56,580 nt of DNA. It comes from Symsagittifera roscoffensis. Taxonomy: Eukaryota > Xenacoelomorpha > Acoela > Convolutidae. This document shows positions 10,845 through 21,482 of this stretch, piece after piece. The stretch lies in the NCBI RefSeq assembly GCF_963678635.1, contig NC_087071.1:38901858-38958437 (forward strand). Direction: 5' to 3'. A program made the position numbers and the translations under genes. The notes beneath the pieces are model-generated. The model was not told where the DNA came from, did no database searches, and was given only the letters and a program-made list of their open reading frames with translations. Position 1 is the first letter of the stretch. The number at the start of each line of letters is the position of its first letter.

Positions 10845-12234
10845 TTAACTGTTAATAGCGTAAAGTTTTGAAAAGTTGGAGCAGTGTACCAAACAATGAA
10901 TTATATTCAAACAGATTTTAGTACACGGAGACAAAAAGCAAGTTTCCCGACTTTTTCGGAGTCGAGGCGGTTCGGCAAGTCCGAATGGACAAAACCCATT
11001 ATCGATAAAGCTCTTTCCAAGCCCGCTGTGGTAGGTACTAGCTTCAACATTTTGAGACAGGTCAGCCAGTGCATCAGGCAATTCGTTGGTCTGCTTGCTG
11101 AGTTTGCCAGCAGTGACGTTATCAGACTGCAAAACGTTTAAAGCAACCGAAACCGGCTTGAGACACTTAAGCCCGTCTTCGACATTTTGGAACAAGACCA
11201 AGTTCTTGATAAGCTGTCCAACCGATTTGCCTTGAGATGTAGAGAAATACGTAAAGTTTTTCTCGATAATCGACTTGAGTTTTCTCCATGAGTTTTTGTA
11301 CCATTCGAACAAATGAACAACACTGTTCCAACATACATTAGACGGCATAGGCGGCTTGAGTGCTCCTTCTTCCTCTAGCCACGCTTTAGGTAGGTGAGAA
11401 TTCTGGAACAGTTTTGCTTCTTCTGTCACTTTGGTGACAAGCGACGTGGGCACTAGATCTTTTGCCAGAAAGTTCACTTGATAAGCACCACAACCATATT
11501 CAAAAACATCTTTTTTGTTTGCAACTAGACGGCTCATTTTATTCATATTTTCAGCATTGTCTGTTACAACCGCTATTACGCTGACTCCATACTTATCTTC
11601 CGCTTTTTTGATATGGTGCAACGTAACTTAGCTAGATACTCACTGTTGTGACTGCTGCCAGAGGTATCCGTTGTTCCAACAATATACACCTTGTTTTCAT
11701 GCTGAATAGACGCCGCAACTTTGGGGTCGTTGCAAATATTCGACCACCCATCGATACAAAGAGATACCTCTTGCCCCCTCAGTTTTGTACAGCACTCCCC
11801 TTCCATATCGGTATAAACGGCGTCTAGAATATCCGTTCCGAGATTGTTCCTGTTTGGTGGCTTATAACCAGGTCTCATCAAGGAGCAGAGGTCCTTGAAA
11901 TGCTGGGAATCAACGGCTGCAAATATGAATATTGTTGGCGAAGAAAAACCGTCCAACTGCCATGTCAATTTTATTTTCTCGTCACTTGTAGTTGAAACAG
12001 TGAAATTAGTTTTTTTTACTGTTTCGGTCTTGACGGACCCGCTTCTCGTGACTCTCCATGCTTCGAATAATGCTTTTTCATCCTTTCGGGGTTGGCCGCT
12101 GCCTCATGACCGCAAATAATGCATTTCGACTTGTTGCCATTTCGTTCAAAGTGCTCCCAAATACCATCAACAGGACGGCCACCAGATCCAGGCATCTCAT
12201 CCACTTTATCTGAAATGAGCACTTGGCATTGCAA
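10845..12234 (-). pseudogene. hAT-family transposase with BED zinc finger, frameshifted
   Basis: On the minus strand, 12195-12016 encodes a BED-type zinc finger (GRPVDGIWEHFERNG, then CIICGHEAAANPERMKKH with a second H). The frame shifts at a run of eight A (about 12010-12017). 11968-11620 carries the DUF659-type start of the hAT transposase (RPGYKPPNRNNLGTDILD, LCIDGWSNICNDP, DTSGSSHNSEYLA). A second shift near 11620 leads into 11621-10845 (VSVIAVVTDNAENMNKM, YGCGAYQVNFLAKDL, NSHLPKAWLE). The C-terminal hAT dimerisation region is missing or decayed. hAT transposases cut and paste DNA and leave 8-bp duplications. This copy sits inside the RT element at 10200-14010 in the opposite direction. 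Confidence 0.85.
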
Positions 12235-12237
12235 AAG

Positions 12238-12325
12238 TTTATAACAGCAGTTTATAACAGGTCTGGTTAAATAACAGTGTTAATAACAGTGTAAATAACA
12301 GAGGTGTTAATTACAGTGCAACCGT
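12238..12325. repeat. Short degenerate ATAACAG tandem repeat near the hAT end
   Basis: About six imperfect copies of a TAATAACAGTG/TTATAACAG unit lie just upstream of the BED-finger exon. The left flank has a related inverted block (TTATTAACTGTTAATA near 10842). These could be subterminal repeats of the hAT element; exact termini were not resolved. Confidence 0.4.
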
Positions 12326-12349
12326 GACAGAAACTATCCTGAATCACGT

Positions 12350-14010
12350 TTTTTCGAACCGCCCGGAGTTGTACAAATATACTCATTGCGCCTTTTGTAA
12401 ACCGAGCTATCTTTTCACGGAAATTTGACCATTGTATCGGAGGACGGAGCACAACAAGGTCATCCCGAGGCTCCACCGCTTTTTGCTGAAACAATGCAGA
12501 CGCTAGTAAAAAAAAAAGCTTGAGTTCAAAATGAACGTTTGGTACTTAGATGATGGAAACCTAGCCGACGACTACAATATAGTGCTCCGAGGCCTTAAAA
12601 ATACTGAAATCAGAGAAAGACTATGGCTTAAGCCTAAACACAGAAAAATGTGAGCTATGTTTTCTAGAACAGACCACAAGTACGCATTACAGTACAATTA
12701 TAGGTCAATTTCAAAAATTATGTCCAAAAATAAAAATCAAATCCAAGAATGAACTCGTAATCTTGGGCTCCCCTATAGGCGAGTTTTGTTGGAAAGAACT
12801 GCTAAATGAAAAAATAGCTGATCTGGAAAAGATTTTGGATGTCCTCGAAGAGCTGGATGCACATTAGGATTTTTACCTCCTAAAAATTGCTCTAACATGC
12901 TCAAACTCCTTTATTTGTTGCGTACAAGTCCTTGTTTTTTGCAAAGTGATTTTTTGGAAAAATACGATCGAATTTTAAGAAGTTCTTTTATGCTAGGTAA
13001 AAAATGTAAAAATGAATGATAGCCAATTTTTGCAAGCAGTTCTCCCGGCAGCCAAAGGTGACTTGGGCGTGTCTTTCCGCTATCCTACTAGTTTAACCCG
13101 CTTTTTAGCCTCAGCAGTAGGAGCGAAAGCTACTTTAAGTGAGATTTTTGGTTTGGAGCACGAAGATGGAACATATAATGATACATCAGAACTTAGGTTT
13201 GATTTAGCAAAATGTGAAGCAGCTCCTGAAAACGAAATCCAAAAGAAAAATAGAGGGAGCCCATTTTTGATAAGGAGTATTCTCAAATGATTTGGAAACT
13301 AGAACCTACTGATGTAAAAAGGTACAAAGCTTACCAGGATCAGTTCGGATCCGCAATGGTTGAATGTCATACCGTGTAAAAATCTCAGAAAATTGTCGAA
13401 TCAGCAGCTTAGAATTACAATTGGACTCAGCCTAGGTTTAAACATTGTTAAAAGTACAGGGTGATTTTGAGGCATTCTAGTTTGATTGCCTTTGTAAAGC
13501 AAAGTCTCGTCTTCACTCACATTCGTTCTGTTGTAGAGCCACGACACCTCCACAGGGCAGATCAGAAGCGACCAGACGGTTTGACGTTTGTCCTCTGGGC
13601 TGTTGGTAGGCAGCTCTTGTGAGATGTAACGGTAGTTGACTCCCTAGACCATAGTAGATTAAGCGCATGCTCTGTTTGTAACCCCGGACCAGCCGCGGTC
13701 GAGGCGGAAGATAGAAAATCTGACAAGTATCGAGATTTAATTAAGGATGGATATATTTTTCAACCATTAGCTTTTGAAGTTCAGGGAGCTACCGGCCCTA
13801 GCACTGAGATTTTTCTGAAGAAGCTTTGTAAGAACTTGTGCACGTGTACCGAGGAACCCAGGGTAGGTAGTTTTTTTAAGCCGTGAATCTCCCTGGCAAT
13901 ACAGGTTGCGAATAGTTATATCGGCACTAGTGATGATATAACTACTTTCGAAGAATTTTTTGATAGAGCCAAGGAAACAAAAGCACAGCTTTTTATAATT
14001 ATATGGTAGA
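12350..14010 (+). pseudogene. Reverse transcriptase, C-terminal half, with possible PD-(D/E)XK nuclease domain
   Basis: The RT interrupted at 10821 resumes here. There is a pre-motif-B segment (ELYKYTHCAFCKPSYLF), motif B (GAQQGHPEAPPLF, about 12440-12480), motif C (NVWYLDDGNL, about 12534-12565) and the thumb. At 13009-13290 the family block DLGVSFRYPTSLTRFLASAV follows. Past 13330 are LRITIGLSLG and, at about 13550-13900, RPDGLTFVLWAVGRQLL then DVTVVDSL, KSDKYRDLIKDGYIF and GPSTEIFLKKLCKNLC. The PDG-x15-DVT pattern resembles a PD-(D/E)XK nuclease, as in the restriction-like endonucleases of R2-type LINEs; that reading is inference. The frame reaches a stop near 14010. Multiple stops and shifts break it. 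Confidence 0.75.
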
Positions 14011-14663
14011 GCCGTAGCCTCATATCAGGTCAGTCTTTTTCAGTCACTTTTAACTCCGGTTTATTCTGTGCAGGTGTTAGTTTTTTTTTCAATCTGGTTG
14101 GCTCGATTACCAGCCATCTGACTCTCTTTACTCCTTATCCACATTATACTTTTCTCTTCCATATCTAGAAAGTTCCGGGAATTATGACTGGATAATGTGA
14201 TGAAGGGACTCTTGACTGTAACCTCGGTTACTATGACATTTTCGACCCTCTGATCACGTTCACCTAAGTCGCAGATATTGGTGCCACTTTTAGGGGACCT
14301 TAACAGCTTTTACATACCATGTGCTTTGACATTCGAATACTAATAAGTTACCACAGTTGATGCTTTTTTTTAATTCATAAAATGAACCGAAAAAAGATAT
14401 TTTGAACAATATTACAATAAGGAAGACTCGAATTCAAATTTTTCTAACTCATTGTATCTCGAAATTTTTTGAAATGCTTATTTTTACATGATGTGGCTTT
14501 ATGCTTTGCGATTTGTTACATGCAAAGTTTGTGTGGATGCCTTCAGTTTGTTGTATTCGAAATTTTTACTTGCAAAATTGAGTCCATTTGTATTTGTTGC
14601 CACTTTTGCTGAATGGCTTGGGCAATTTACTAGCATATGTAGCTGCTTTATGCGTGACTAGTG
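14011..14663. other. AT-rich spacer; no gene seen
   Basis: This stretch lies between the RT element and the gypsy 5' LTR. I see no coding similarity, repeat copy or RNA gene in it. Confidence 0.4.
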
Positions 14664-14876
14664 TGTCATACTATCTAAATTAGTTCATCATTTGAGTCCA
14701 GTTTCATTCTAGTTGTTGCTATTTAATTTATCTATGTCTGGTGCTAACTGGTTTTTAACCTTCGGAGTTGTCTGTCACCTTTGGTTGACCGCCATTTCAT
14801 TGTCTCTGACTAACTTTCTACTTTACGGTTACTAAACTTAACGGATCAATTTACTTATCGAAACCGTCTTTTCTCG
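14664..14876 (+). repeat. 5' LTR of the gypsy element
   Basis: It starts TGTCATACTATC and ends TTCTCG, matching 21252-21464 with scattered mismatches. The final CG here and TA in the 3' LTR are each one change from the canonical CA, so TG...CA was probably the original end. Confidence 0.85.
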
Positions 14877-14894
14877 TGGTGCAGTCAACAGGTC
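14877..14894 (+). promoter_or_regulatory. Putative primer binding site
   Basis: TGGTGCAGTCAACAGGTC begins immediately after the 5' LTR with TGG, the complement of a tRNA CCA end. The tRNA is not identified. Confidence 0.5.
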
Positions 14895-14958
14895 AGAGTG
14901 GTGGAAAAACCCACTGGGGATTACGTCGTTTTGGCCCTCTACGTTCGCAGAGCCACCA

Positions 14959-15956
14959 ATGCTATGGAAGTTTTGGTTTAACCGATTTCAATGGGGGATA
15001 GTGGCGAAACACAGCATCAATCCGAGAAAATTTTACTATGCCAGTACTTTAACAGCAGCACAGGTTACGGCATTACCGGAGGAGGTAGACGGAAAAGATC
15101 GGCTGACGTCGGAACAAACTCTAATATCGAACTTGTACTTGTGTCTGGGGGAAAAAGGGCAAGATGAATTGCATAAGAGGAGGCCACATCTGGATCTATC
15201 TACAACCCGATACTTTAGGGTATTAGATGCAATAGAAACCGAGTTCAAGAAAGAACGGAATGAAATTTATGAAACAGTCCAGTTATTGGCAAGAAAACAA
15301 CACATTGGAGATTCTTTGGAGCAGTTCCACTCAGTTTTAAGCGGACTAGCGGCACGATGCAATTTTTGAACGTTGGAGATCAGAATTTTGCGGGATGTAT
15401 TCATTGTGAACATGAATAATAGAGAGGCACAGAACGAGCTATGTCGCTCAACAAGTCGCTCAACAAAGACACCAGAGGAGGTGTATCGCATTGCGTTATC
15501 ATATAACGTGGATATAAGTATGCTAAATCATGTAATTCGGCAACCGTGGGAGCAAGAACAAGCGGCACCACCGTTGGAGCCGGAGCGTTCCAAATTAAAA
15601 CGGAACCGGTGGGGACAATCCGAGGGGGATACCGAAATAGCAGACAGCGCGGCCGTGGATCGTTCAGGGGACGAGCAGATATGAGAGGGGGAGCATCTAA
15701 AAGGTGCTATAATTGGGATCAACCCAAGTTTACTCCGGAGCATCTAACTAGATGTCTAGCTAGAAGTGCGACATGTAATTTCTGCCGAAAGACTGGACAT
15801 TACGAGAAAACTTGTCGGGGAAGACCTGCAGTGGGACTGATTCAAAACCAGGAAGATGTGGTTTTTGGCGAGATATGTGACGCTGAGGATACCTATTCGC
15901 AACATGAAAATTCAGTAGGATGGGTCAACACACCAGATAAGAGGCAACGATCGTAG
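14959..15956 (+). pseudogene. gypsy gag remnant with zinc knuckle
   Basis: Frame 14959-15369 encodes a capsid-like segment (LTSEQTLISNLYLCLGEKG, then a helical region and SLEQFHSVLSGLAARC). It is broken by TGA at 15367, continues in the same frame to about 15540, then shifts into 15546-15956. The last part has a Gly/Arg-rich linker and a Cys-rich end with CYNW upstream and the CCHC knuckle CNFCRKTGHYEKTC. The order capsid, basic linker, knuckle is normal for gypsy Gag. Two breaks make it non-functional. Confidence 0.8.
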
Positions 15957-15984
15957 GATTCGGACAGTTCAGGAGACTGTTGTA

Positions 15985-16442
15985 ATGGCTATTAATTCTC
16001 GGAAGGAAACCGAACTGAAAGTGGCCGGCGCTCGTCTACCTATTAAGCTAAATGGTAAGCAAACAAATTTCTGGATAGACAGCGGATCACCGATCTCAAT
16101 ATTCACAGTTGGAGAACTGAAACGAACGTTGGGCACCGCAGGCGTAAGCGTAAAGGCGCCAGCACCGGAGGACGACGAGTTCAGGGATTACGGAAAAACA
16201 ATCCTTTACGGCTGTTAGGAACGTTGAACGTATCATTGGAGACGAACGGATGAGTGACCGAAGCGAAAATCAAGGTAATAGGAGGAAACAGACCGTCGAT
16301 TATTGGGAGAGATCTAATGCCAAATCTTGGATTACAGATAGTGCAAAGAACACCGGAGGAAAATGTGATGTCAGTTCAAGGAGAACAACCGGGGGCCGAA
16401 ACAACAAGCGAGGAGAATTCATTAAACCCATGGCAGATTTAA
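15985..16442 (+). pseudogene. gypsy aspartic protease remnant
   Basis: 15985-16218 contains FWIDSGSPISIF with the catalytic DSG triplet (DSG/DTG in retropepsins). A stop at 16216 and a frame change precede 16254-16442, which carries the distal protease signature RPSIIGRDLMPNLGL. The enzyme would cleave the polyprotein. It lies between gag and RT as expected. Confidence 0.75.
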
Positions 16443-16499
16443 TTCAGTAAGCAATTAATTAATCTTTTTCATAGAGTCGGTAAAATTAAGAATTATAAG

Positions 16500-17065
16500 G
16501 TGCACGCGGAATTTTTTGAAAAGTTAACGCCAATACAACAAAAAGGACGGAGAGTGCCGATTACATTGTAAGATAAGGCTGATAAAAAAAATTAGTAAAC
16601 TTTTGCAGCAAGGGCATATCGAAAAACTGGGAGAATGTTCGGACAAGTATTTTGTCTCCCCGATTGTAATAACAGTGAAAAAAGATGGATCAGTAAGATT
16701 AGCGCTAGAATCCAGAGAGCTAAACAAACAAGTTCACAAGAATAAATATCAAATGCTCAATATTGAAGAGCGCATGGCTACCGTAGGCCAAACGATAAGC
16801 GAACGAAAACCAGGGGATGTGTACTTTTCTACAATGGACCTTACGTATGCGTACGGTCAGCTACCCCTTAGTCCGAAAAGGAGCGTTCAATGCATTTTTT
16901 TGTTAGTGGGAGGAAAATCAACGGGTATGTATCGTTTTCGAACGGAGTTCTACGGCCTCACAACCATGCCAGCGGAATTCCAAAGTGTAATGGATACAAT
17001 TCTATGGATACAAAATTTTACGGAAATTAGATCGGGAGAACATGTCGCTCAAACTTACTAAATGC
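16500..17065 (+). pseudogene. gypsy reverse transcriptase remnant lacking the YxDD motif
   Basis: The fingers and palm are recognisable: SPIVITVKKDGSVRLALESR, ELNKQVHKNKYQMLNIEE, motif A STMDLTYAYGQLPL, and YRFRTEFYGLTTMPAEFQ with VMDTIL (motif B region). The sequence then passes in about 60 bases to SLKLTKCQFPRKECEWLGH. The intervening segment, which should include the YIDD-type catalytic motif, is deleted, with a frame change. It therefore cannot polymerise. Confidence 0.8.
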
Positions 17066-17971
17066 CAATTCCCGCGAAAAGAATGCGAATGGTTGGGGCA
17101 TAAAATAAATTGCACCGGAATTACGTCACTAATCCGAAAACCTGAACCAATCGAGTCTGTAAAAGCCCCTAAAACGGTTTCGCAACTAAAATCGTTTATG
17201 GGCTCCATTCATAGCCTACACAAATACCTCCCAGCACTCGCGGAATCGTCGGCCTCGCTACGTTCTCTAGTAAGCAGGAAAAATGAATATATTTGGACTA
17301 GTGAGTGTCAAATATCATTCGAGAATCTAAAAAAGCAGGTGGCGAACATAGTGGAACTTCGGCATTTCGATATACACCTTGATACAATAATTGTCTGTGA
17401 CGCAAGCCATAACGGGCTCGGTGCGGTTCTTGAACAACTAAATTCTGACGAATGGAGGCCGATATCCTTCGCATCCCGGTATTTAAACGAGGCGAAAAAA
17501 AAGTATTCCACGAACGAATTGGAAATGCTTGCAGTTGTGTGGGGGGCGGAATATTTCGGATATTATGTGTTGGGGAGAAAATTTTTAATCGTTACGGACC
17601 ACAAAGCCCTGGTATTGTTGCTAAATGGGAACAATAAAAAAACCAAGACGATGTTTAGTAGATTAACCAGGTGGTTAGATTGCCCCCTACCATTTGATTT
17701 TCAAGTGGAACACAAACCCCGAGCTAAAATTGGTTTCGCGGACTACCTATCGGGGCACCCGAGTTCGGACGCTAAACCGGTCAGCACATATGATAGTATG
17801 TTCACGGTGGCGAAAATTAGTCAAATTAGATCCGCCCTCGGCCTTAAAAAGGAAATTTTCTCCAAAGGTAAACTCGAGTCTCCAAAGGCTAATAATAATA
17901 ATAAACTCGGTTGTAATATATCGAATATAAAACAGCCGGTAGATGGCGAAAGAACATGCGGTGAAAATTGA
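17042..17971 (+). pseudogene. gypsy RT connection and RNase H domain
   Basis: A 309-codon frame starts in the RT thumb (CQFPRKECEWLGHKI) and the connection (QLKSFMGSIHSLHKYLP). An RNase H domain follows with IIVCDASHNGLGAVL (first Asp), YSTNELEMLAVVWG (Glu) and LIVTDHKALVLLL (Asp). The tail after HPSSDAK is low complexity. It would degrade the RNA strand during reverse transcription. Bases 17339-17848 recur at 18908-19418. Confidence 0.85.
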
Positions 17972-18109
17972 ACCAATCACAGAGCGACGAATTGTATTTC
18001 CGACAGGTCACTTAAGTCTAGTGAAAATTTAATTGGGACTATTATTGAGACAGATTTCGGTTATTCAAATCCACGTATAAACTTTCAAAATTCAAAATGT
18101 AATCTAATT

Positions 18110-18862
18110 ATGGAACGAAAGATCAGGAAATTACTGGAACGACACCCCAGCAGTAGTAGTAGCGATGAAATAGAGGGGATCAATCAAGATATGCAAGCAG
18201 TCACCACAGAAGTCCGGAGCACTAAAAGTAACACCATTAATTCAATTCCTTCGGTTTATCCTGGCGAAAGTTATCCACCGGTTAACCCGGAGAATCGGGT
18301 TATGTCTATTATTCCGAGAAATTGCAAAGTAGTTAGTAAACAGAACGCTCTTCCAGAATTGTTTAATCTTTGATTTATCGAATCCCAGTACAGCTCAGAT
18401 CCTCAACTACAAGCAATCATCGAAATGATCAAGTGCAAGGACCCACATTCACACACAAAAATTGCAGCTATGAGTAAATATTATGCCCAATATACTCAGG
18501 ATTTTCATGTAAAGGACGGATGCCTGTGGATGGATGAGAGACTCGTTATTCCAAACACCTTGCAAGCGGCGGTAAACAACAGATTGCACTATTATCACCA
18601 TGGGAAATCGAATATGTACGAGGCGGCCAAAGACATCTGGTACCCTTACATGTTCCGCAGTCTAGCGAAAATCGCAGGAAATTGTCAAGAATGCACATTA
18701 GTTGGTAAGAATTTGAAAAACATGTGTTCAAAAGGGGATGTAGGGAAAATACCTGAGCCCAAAGAACCGAATGAATCAGTGCAATTAGATTTTTGGGGGC
18801 TAATTAATTATTTAAAGGAATCTAAAAAGTATGTTTTGGTGGCGGTGGATCAGTTTTCTTGA
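18110..18862 (+). pseudogene. gypsy integrase N-terminal part, copy 1
   Basis: 18425-18862 has the integrase zinc-binding arrangement (HYYHHGKSN, then CQECTLVGK) and the first catalytic Asp in VQLDFWGLINY, followed by YVLVAVDQFS and a stop at the WPSA position. 18110-18373 is the spacer between RNase H and integrase. After about 18903 the sequence jumps back to RNase H instead of continuing. Confidence 0.8.
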
Positions 18863-18903
18863 TGGCCATCGGCTATGGTGTGTAATTCAAATCGGTCGGA
18901 CAA

Positions 18904-19673
18904 AATCAGATGGCGAATTTAGTGGAATTTCGGCATTTCGATATACACCGTGATACAAGAATTGTCTGTGACGCAAGCCATAACGGGCTCGGTGCGGTTC
19001 TTGAACAACTAAATTCCGACGAATGGAGGCCGATATCCTTCGCATCCCGGTATTTAAACGAAGCGAAAAAAAGTATTCCTCGAACGAATTGGAAATGCTT
19101 GCAGTTGTGTGGGGGGCGGAATATTTCGTAAATTGTGTTGGGGAGAAAGTTTTCAATCGTTACGGACCACAAAGCCCTGGTGTCGTTGCTAAATAGGAAC
19201 AATAAAAAGAAAAAGACGATGTTTAGTAGATAAACCAGGTGGTTAGATCGCCTTATACCGTTTGATTTTCAAGTGGAACACAAACCCGGAGCTAAAATTG
19301 GTTTCGCGGACTACCTATCGGGGCACCCGAGTTCGGACGCTAAACCGGTCAGCACATATGATAGTATGTTCACGGTGGCGAAAATTAGTCAAATTAGATC
19401 TGCCCTCGGCCTTAAAAAGACATCTGGTACCCTTACATGTTCCTCAGTTTAGCGACAATGCACATTAATTGGTAAGAATTTGAAAAACATGTGCTCAAAA
19501 GGGGATGTAGGGAAAATACCTGAACCCAAAGAACCGAATGAATCAGTGCAATTAGACTTTTGGGGGCCAGTTAATTATTTAAAGGAATCTAAAAAGTATG
19601 TTCTGGTGGCGGTGGATCGGTTTTCTTGATGGCCATCGGCTATGGTGTGTAATTCAAATCGGTCGGACAAAAT
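18904..19673 (+). repeat. Internal duplication of RNase H plus integrase sequence
   Basis: 18908-19418 repeats 17339-17848 (RNase H) at an offset of about 1571. 19419-19673 then repeats 18630-18903 (integrase) with a 20-odd-base deletion. Copy 2 omits 17850-18628; the join lies in a short A-rich match (CTTAAAAAGACATC). The end of copy 2, not of copy 1, continues into the rest of integrase. Confidence 0.85.
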
Positions 19674-20168
19674 CGTAAAATTCTTAAAAGCACATATAAT
19701 TGCACACGGAGTTCGCGTCAAATCCGAGTTGACCAGGGAACAAATTTTATGTCCAAGGAAGTCCGAACCTTCTGTCACAAAGAAGGAATTGAAATACTTA
19801 CCTCGCCAGTTAACGATCATCGGGCAACAGGGTGTGTCGAGCGGACAATTGGCAGTATCAAGAATTCAGTACTAACGTATGCGCGAGAGGAAAATTCGGA
19901 ACCCTTGGATCGGATGCTTGAAAGGGCCCTCGGTGCTTTAAGATTCGCTAAAAACGCCACTCTTTACCTAACACCGTTTGAAGCGCACCACGGTCGGGAA
20001 GCTAACACAGTTCTCAGGAACTTGACCAACAAGCCATCATTAAGAAATCTAAATTGGGAAAACGTAATACGCTCAAAATCTGCCTGTTTAGATGAACGAG
20101 ACCCGAACGTTCAAGCGATGCCAGAACCGATGGACACAGACTGGGGAGTCCGCTCGGATACGGAGTAA
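19674..20168 (+). pseudogene. gypsy integrase catalytic core, C-terminal part
   Basis: After a frame change near 19710 this segment gives IRVDQGTNFMSKEVRTFC (second catalytic Asp) and SPVNDHRATGCVERTIGSIK (catalytic Glu), then helices and LTPFEAHHGREANT. With the Asp at 18787 or 19555 the D, D, E triad is visible, but no single unbroken frame links it. Confidence 0.8.
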
Positions 20169-21035
20169 AAACAGGCGCCACCCATTGAGATTGGTTGACG
20201 ACCGGATCGCTAATCAGGACAACGAACCCGGGATTGTTCGGACCACGGATGAACCAGCCTCAATGCCACCAGTGGTAGTAATGCAGCGAACAGGAGAGCG
20301 CATTTTGAATAGGTATAAATCATTGAAATCCAGTATAATAAATCAGAGTGAACATACTATTAAAATGAGTATTGGTGCTGTGCTTAGAAAATCGGGAGTA
20401 GCACTGAAACGGACGAGCATTCGGAAGAAAAGGGCGCCTGGTCAAAACGCTGTACCACCAACGCCGTGGGACATGAAACGAAAACTACTCTGGCGAACCA
20501 ACCATCTAGTTTTAAAGGCACCGCAGGCACCTACCAAAGCACCGTAGACAAACAAAAGAAACTCCAAATTAGAGATAATGTGGAGGATTCGGACGAGGAC
20601 GATTTTTTATCGCTGGCAGCGAAAAGACAAGCGACCGAACCGAAGGAGGGTAACCCGGGAACAAACATTGAAGAGAGACAAGGAACGTCTAGTGGGGGAC
20701 ATCAGCAGACGGAGAAGATAACAATTCGACCGAGCGATTACGAGACGGCTACGGAGTATACTATTGCACGAGAGGCGGTGATCGAAACAAACCGGAGGAA
20801 GAATGACAACGGCGGAAGAGAAACAAAAGGAGACGGAGATTCGGAAATTCCACAAACCGGAAACAAAAAGCGGGGAAGGAAACAACGGCTTCTTTCGTAT
20901 TCGAGTCAAGATTCGGCAAGTTCGTTAGATGAGACCAGCTCAAGACGTTCGGGAAGGAAACGTACGGCAGTTACCAAAATGGGGGCAGTCATGATTGACA
21001 ATATCCAAAAAGCGGAAAAACCAGGGATGAAATAG
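20169..21035 (+). pseudogene. Basic, low-complexity Pol C-terminal tail
   Basis: Two overlapping frames (20092-20547 and 20466-21035) encode a hydrophilic tail rich in Glu, Lys, Arg, Ser and Thr, ending in RRSGRKRTAVTKMGAVM. This resembles the basic tails at the end of many gypsy Pol proteins rather than an envelope. There is no signal peptide or membrane segment. Confidence 0.5.
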
Positions 21036-21243
21036 GAAAGAGGGAAATCATGAAAGAAAAAAAATTAAAAAAATTCTAAAGTCCAGGGAGAGGGCATGCC
21101 GTGAAGCGGCAAACACTCAAATGTTTAAGTTTGAATGTAGCCTGAGCCAGTAACCAAAACTCTAGCTAAAATCTGTCCTTAACTTTCTTTTGTTTACACA
21201 ACAACATTTCATCGAGTATTTAAATTAAGTCATCATTTCTTAC

Positions 21244-21251
21244 AAGGGGAA
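21244..21251 (+). promoter_or_regulatory. Polypurine tract
   Basis: AAGGGGAA abuts the 3' LTR start and would prime plus-strand synthesis. Confidence 0.65.
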
Positions 21252-21464
21252 TGTCATAGTATCTAAATTAGTTCATCATTTATTCAGTTTCATTCTAGTT
21301 GTTGCGATTTAATTTATCTATCTGTCTGGCGCTAGATGGTAATTAACCTTCGGAGTTGTCTGTCACCTTTGATTGACCACCATTTCATTGTCTCCGACTA
21401 ACTTTCTACTTTACAGTTACTAAACTTAACGGATCAATTTACTTATCGAAACCGTCTTTTCTTA
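21252..21464 (+). repeat. 3' LTR of the gypsy element
   Basis: The pair of 14664-14876; it begins TGTCATAGTATC and ends TTCTTA, followed by the AGTG target duplication. Confidence 0.85.
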
Positions 21465-21482
21465 AGTGTTTGCCGGTTGTTA

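Larger units (their letters stand above)
14664..21464 (+). mobile_element. Ty3/gypsy LTR retrotransposon, complete in outline but degenerate
   Basis: Two 213-bp LTRs (14664-14876 and 21252-21464) bound gag, protease, RT, RNase H and integrase remnants in gypsy order. The element is flanked by a 4-bp duplication AGTG (14660-14663 and 21465-21468). A tRNA-type primer site directly follows the 5' LTR and a purine tract directly precedes the 3' LTR. Breaks include premature stops, frameshifts, a deletion removing the RT catalytic motif and an RNase H/integrase duplication. LTR mismatches and small indels indicate an old insertion. No env-like frame is seen; the third frame (20169-21035) looks like a basic Pol tail. 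Confidence 0.88.

Noticed and set aside
20169-21035. Envelope gene of the gypsy element
   Set aside because: The frames are hydrophilic and basic, with no signal peptide, Cys pattern or membrane segment.
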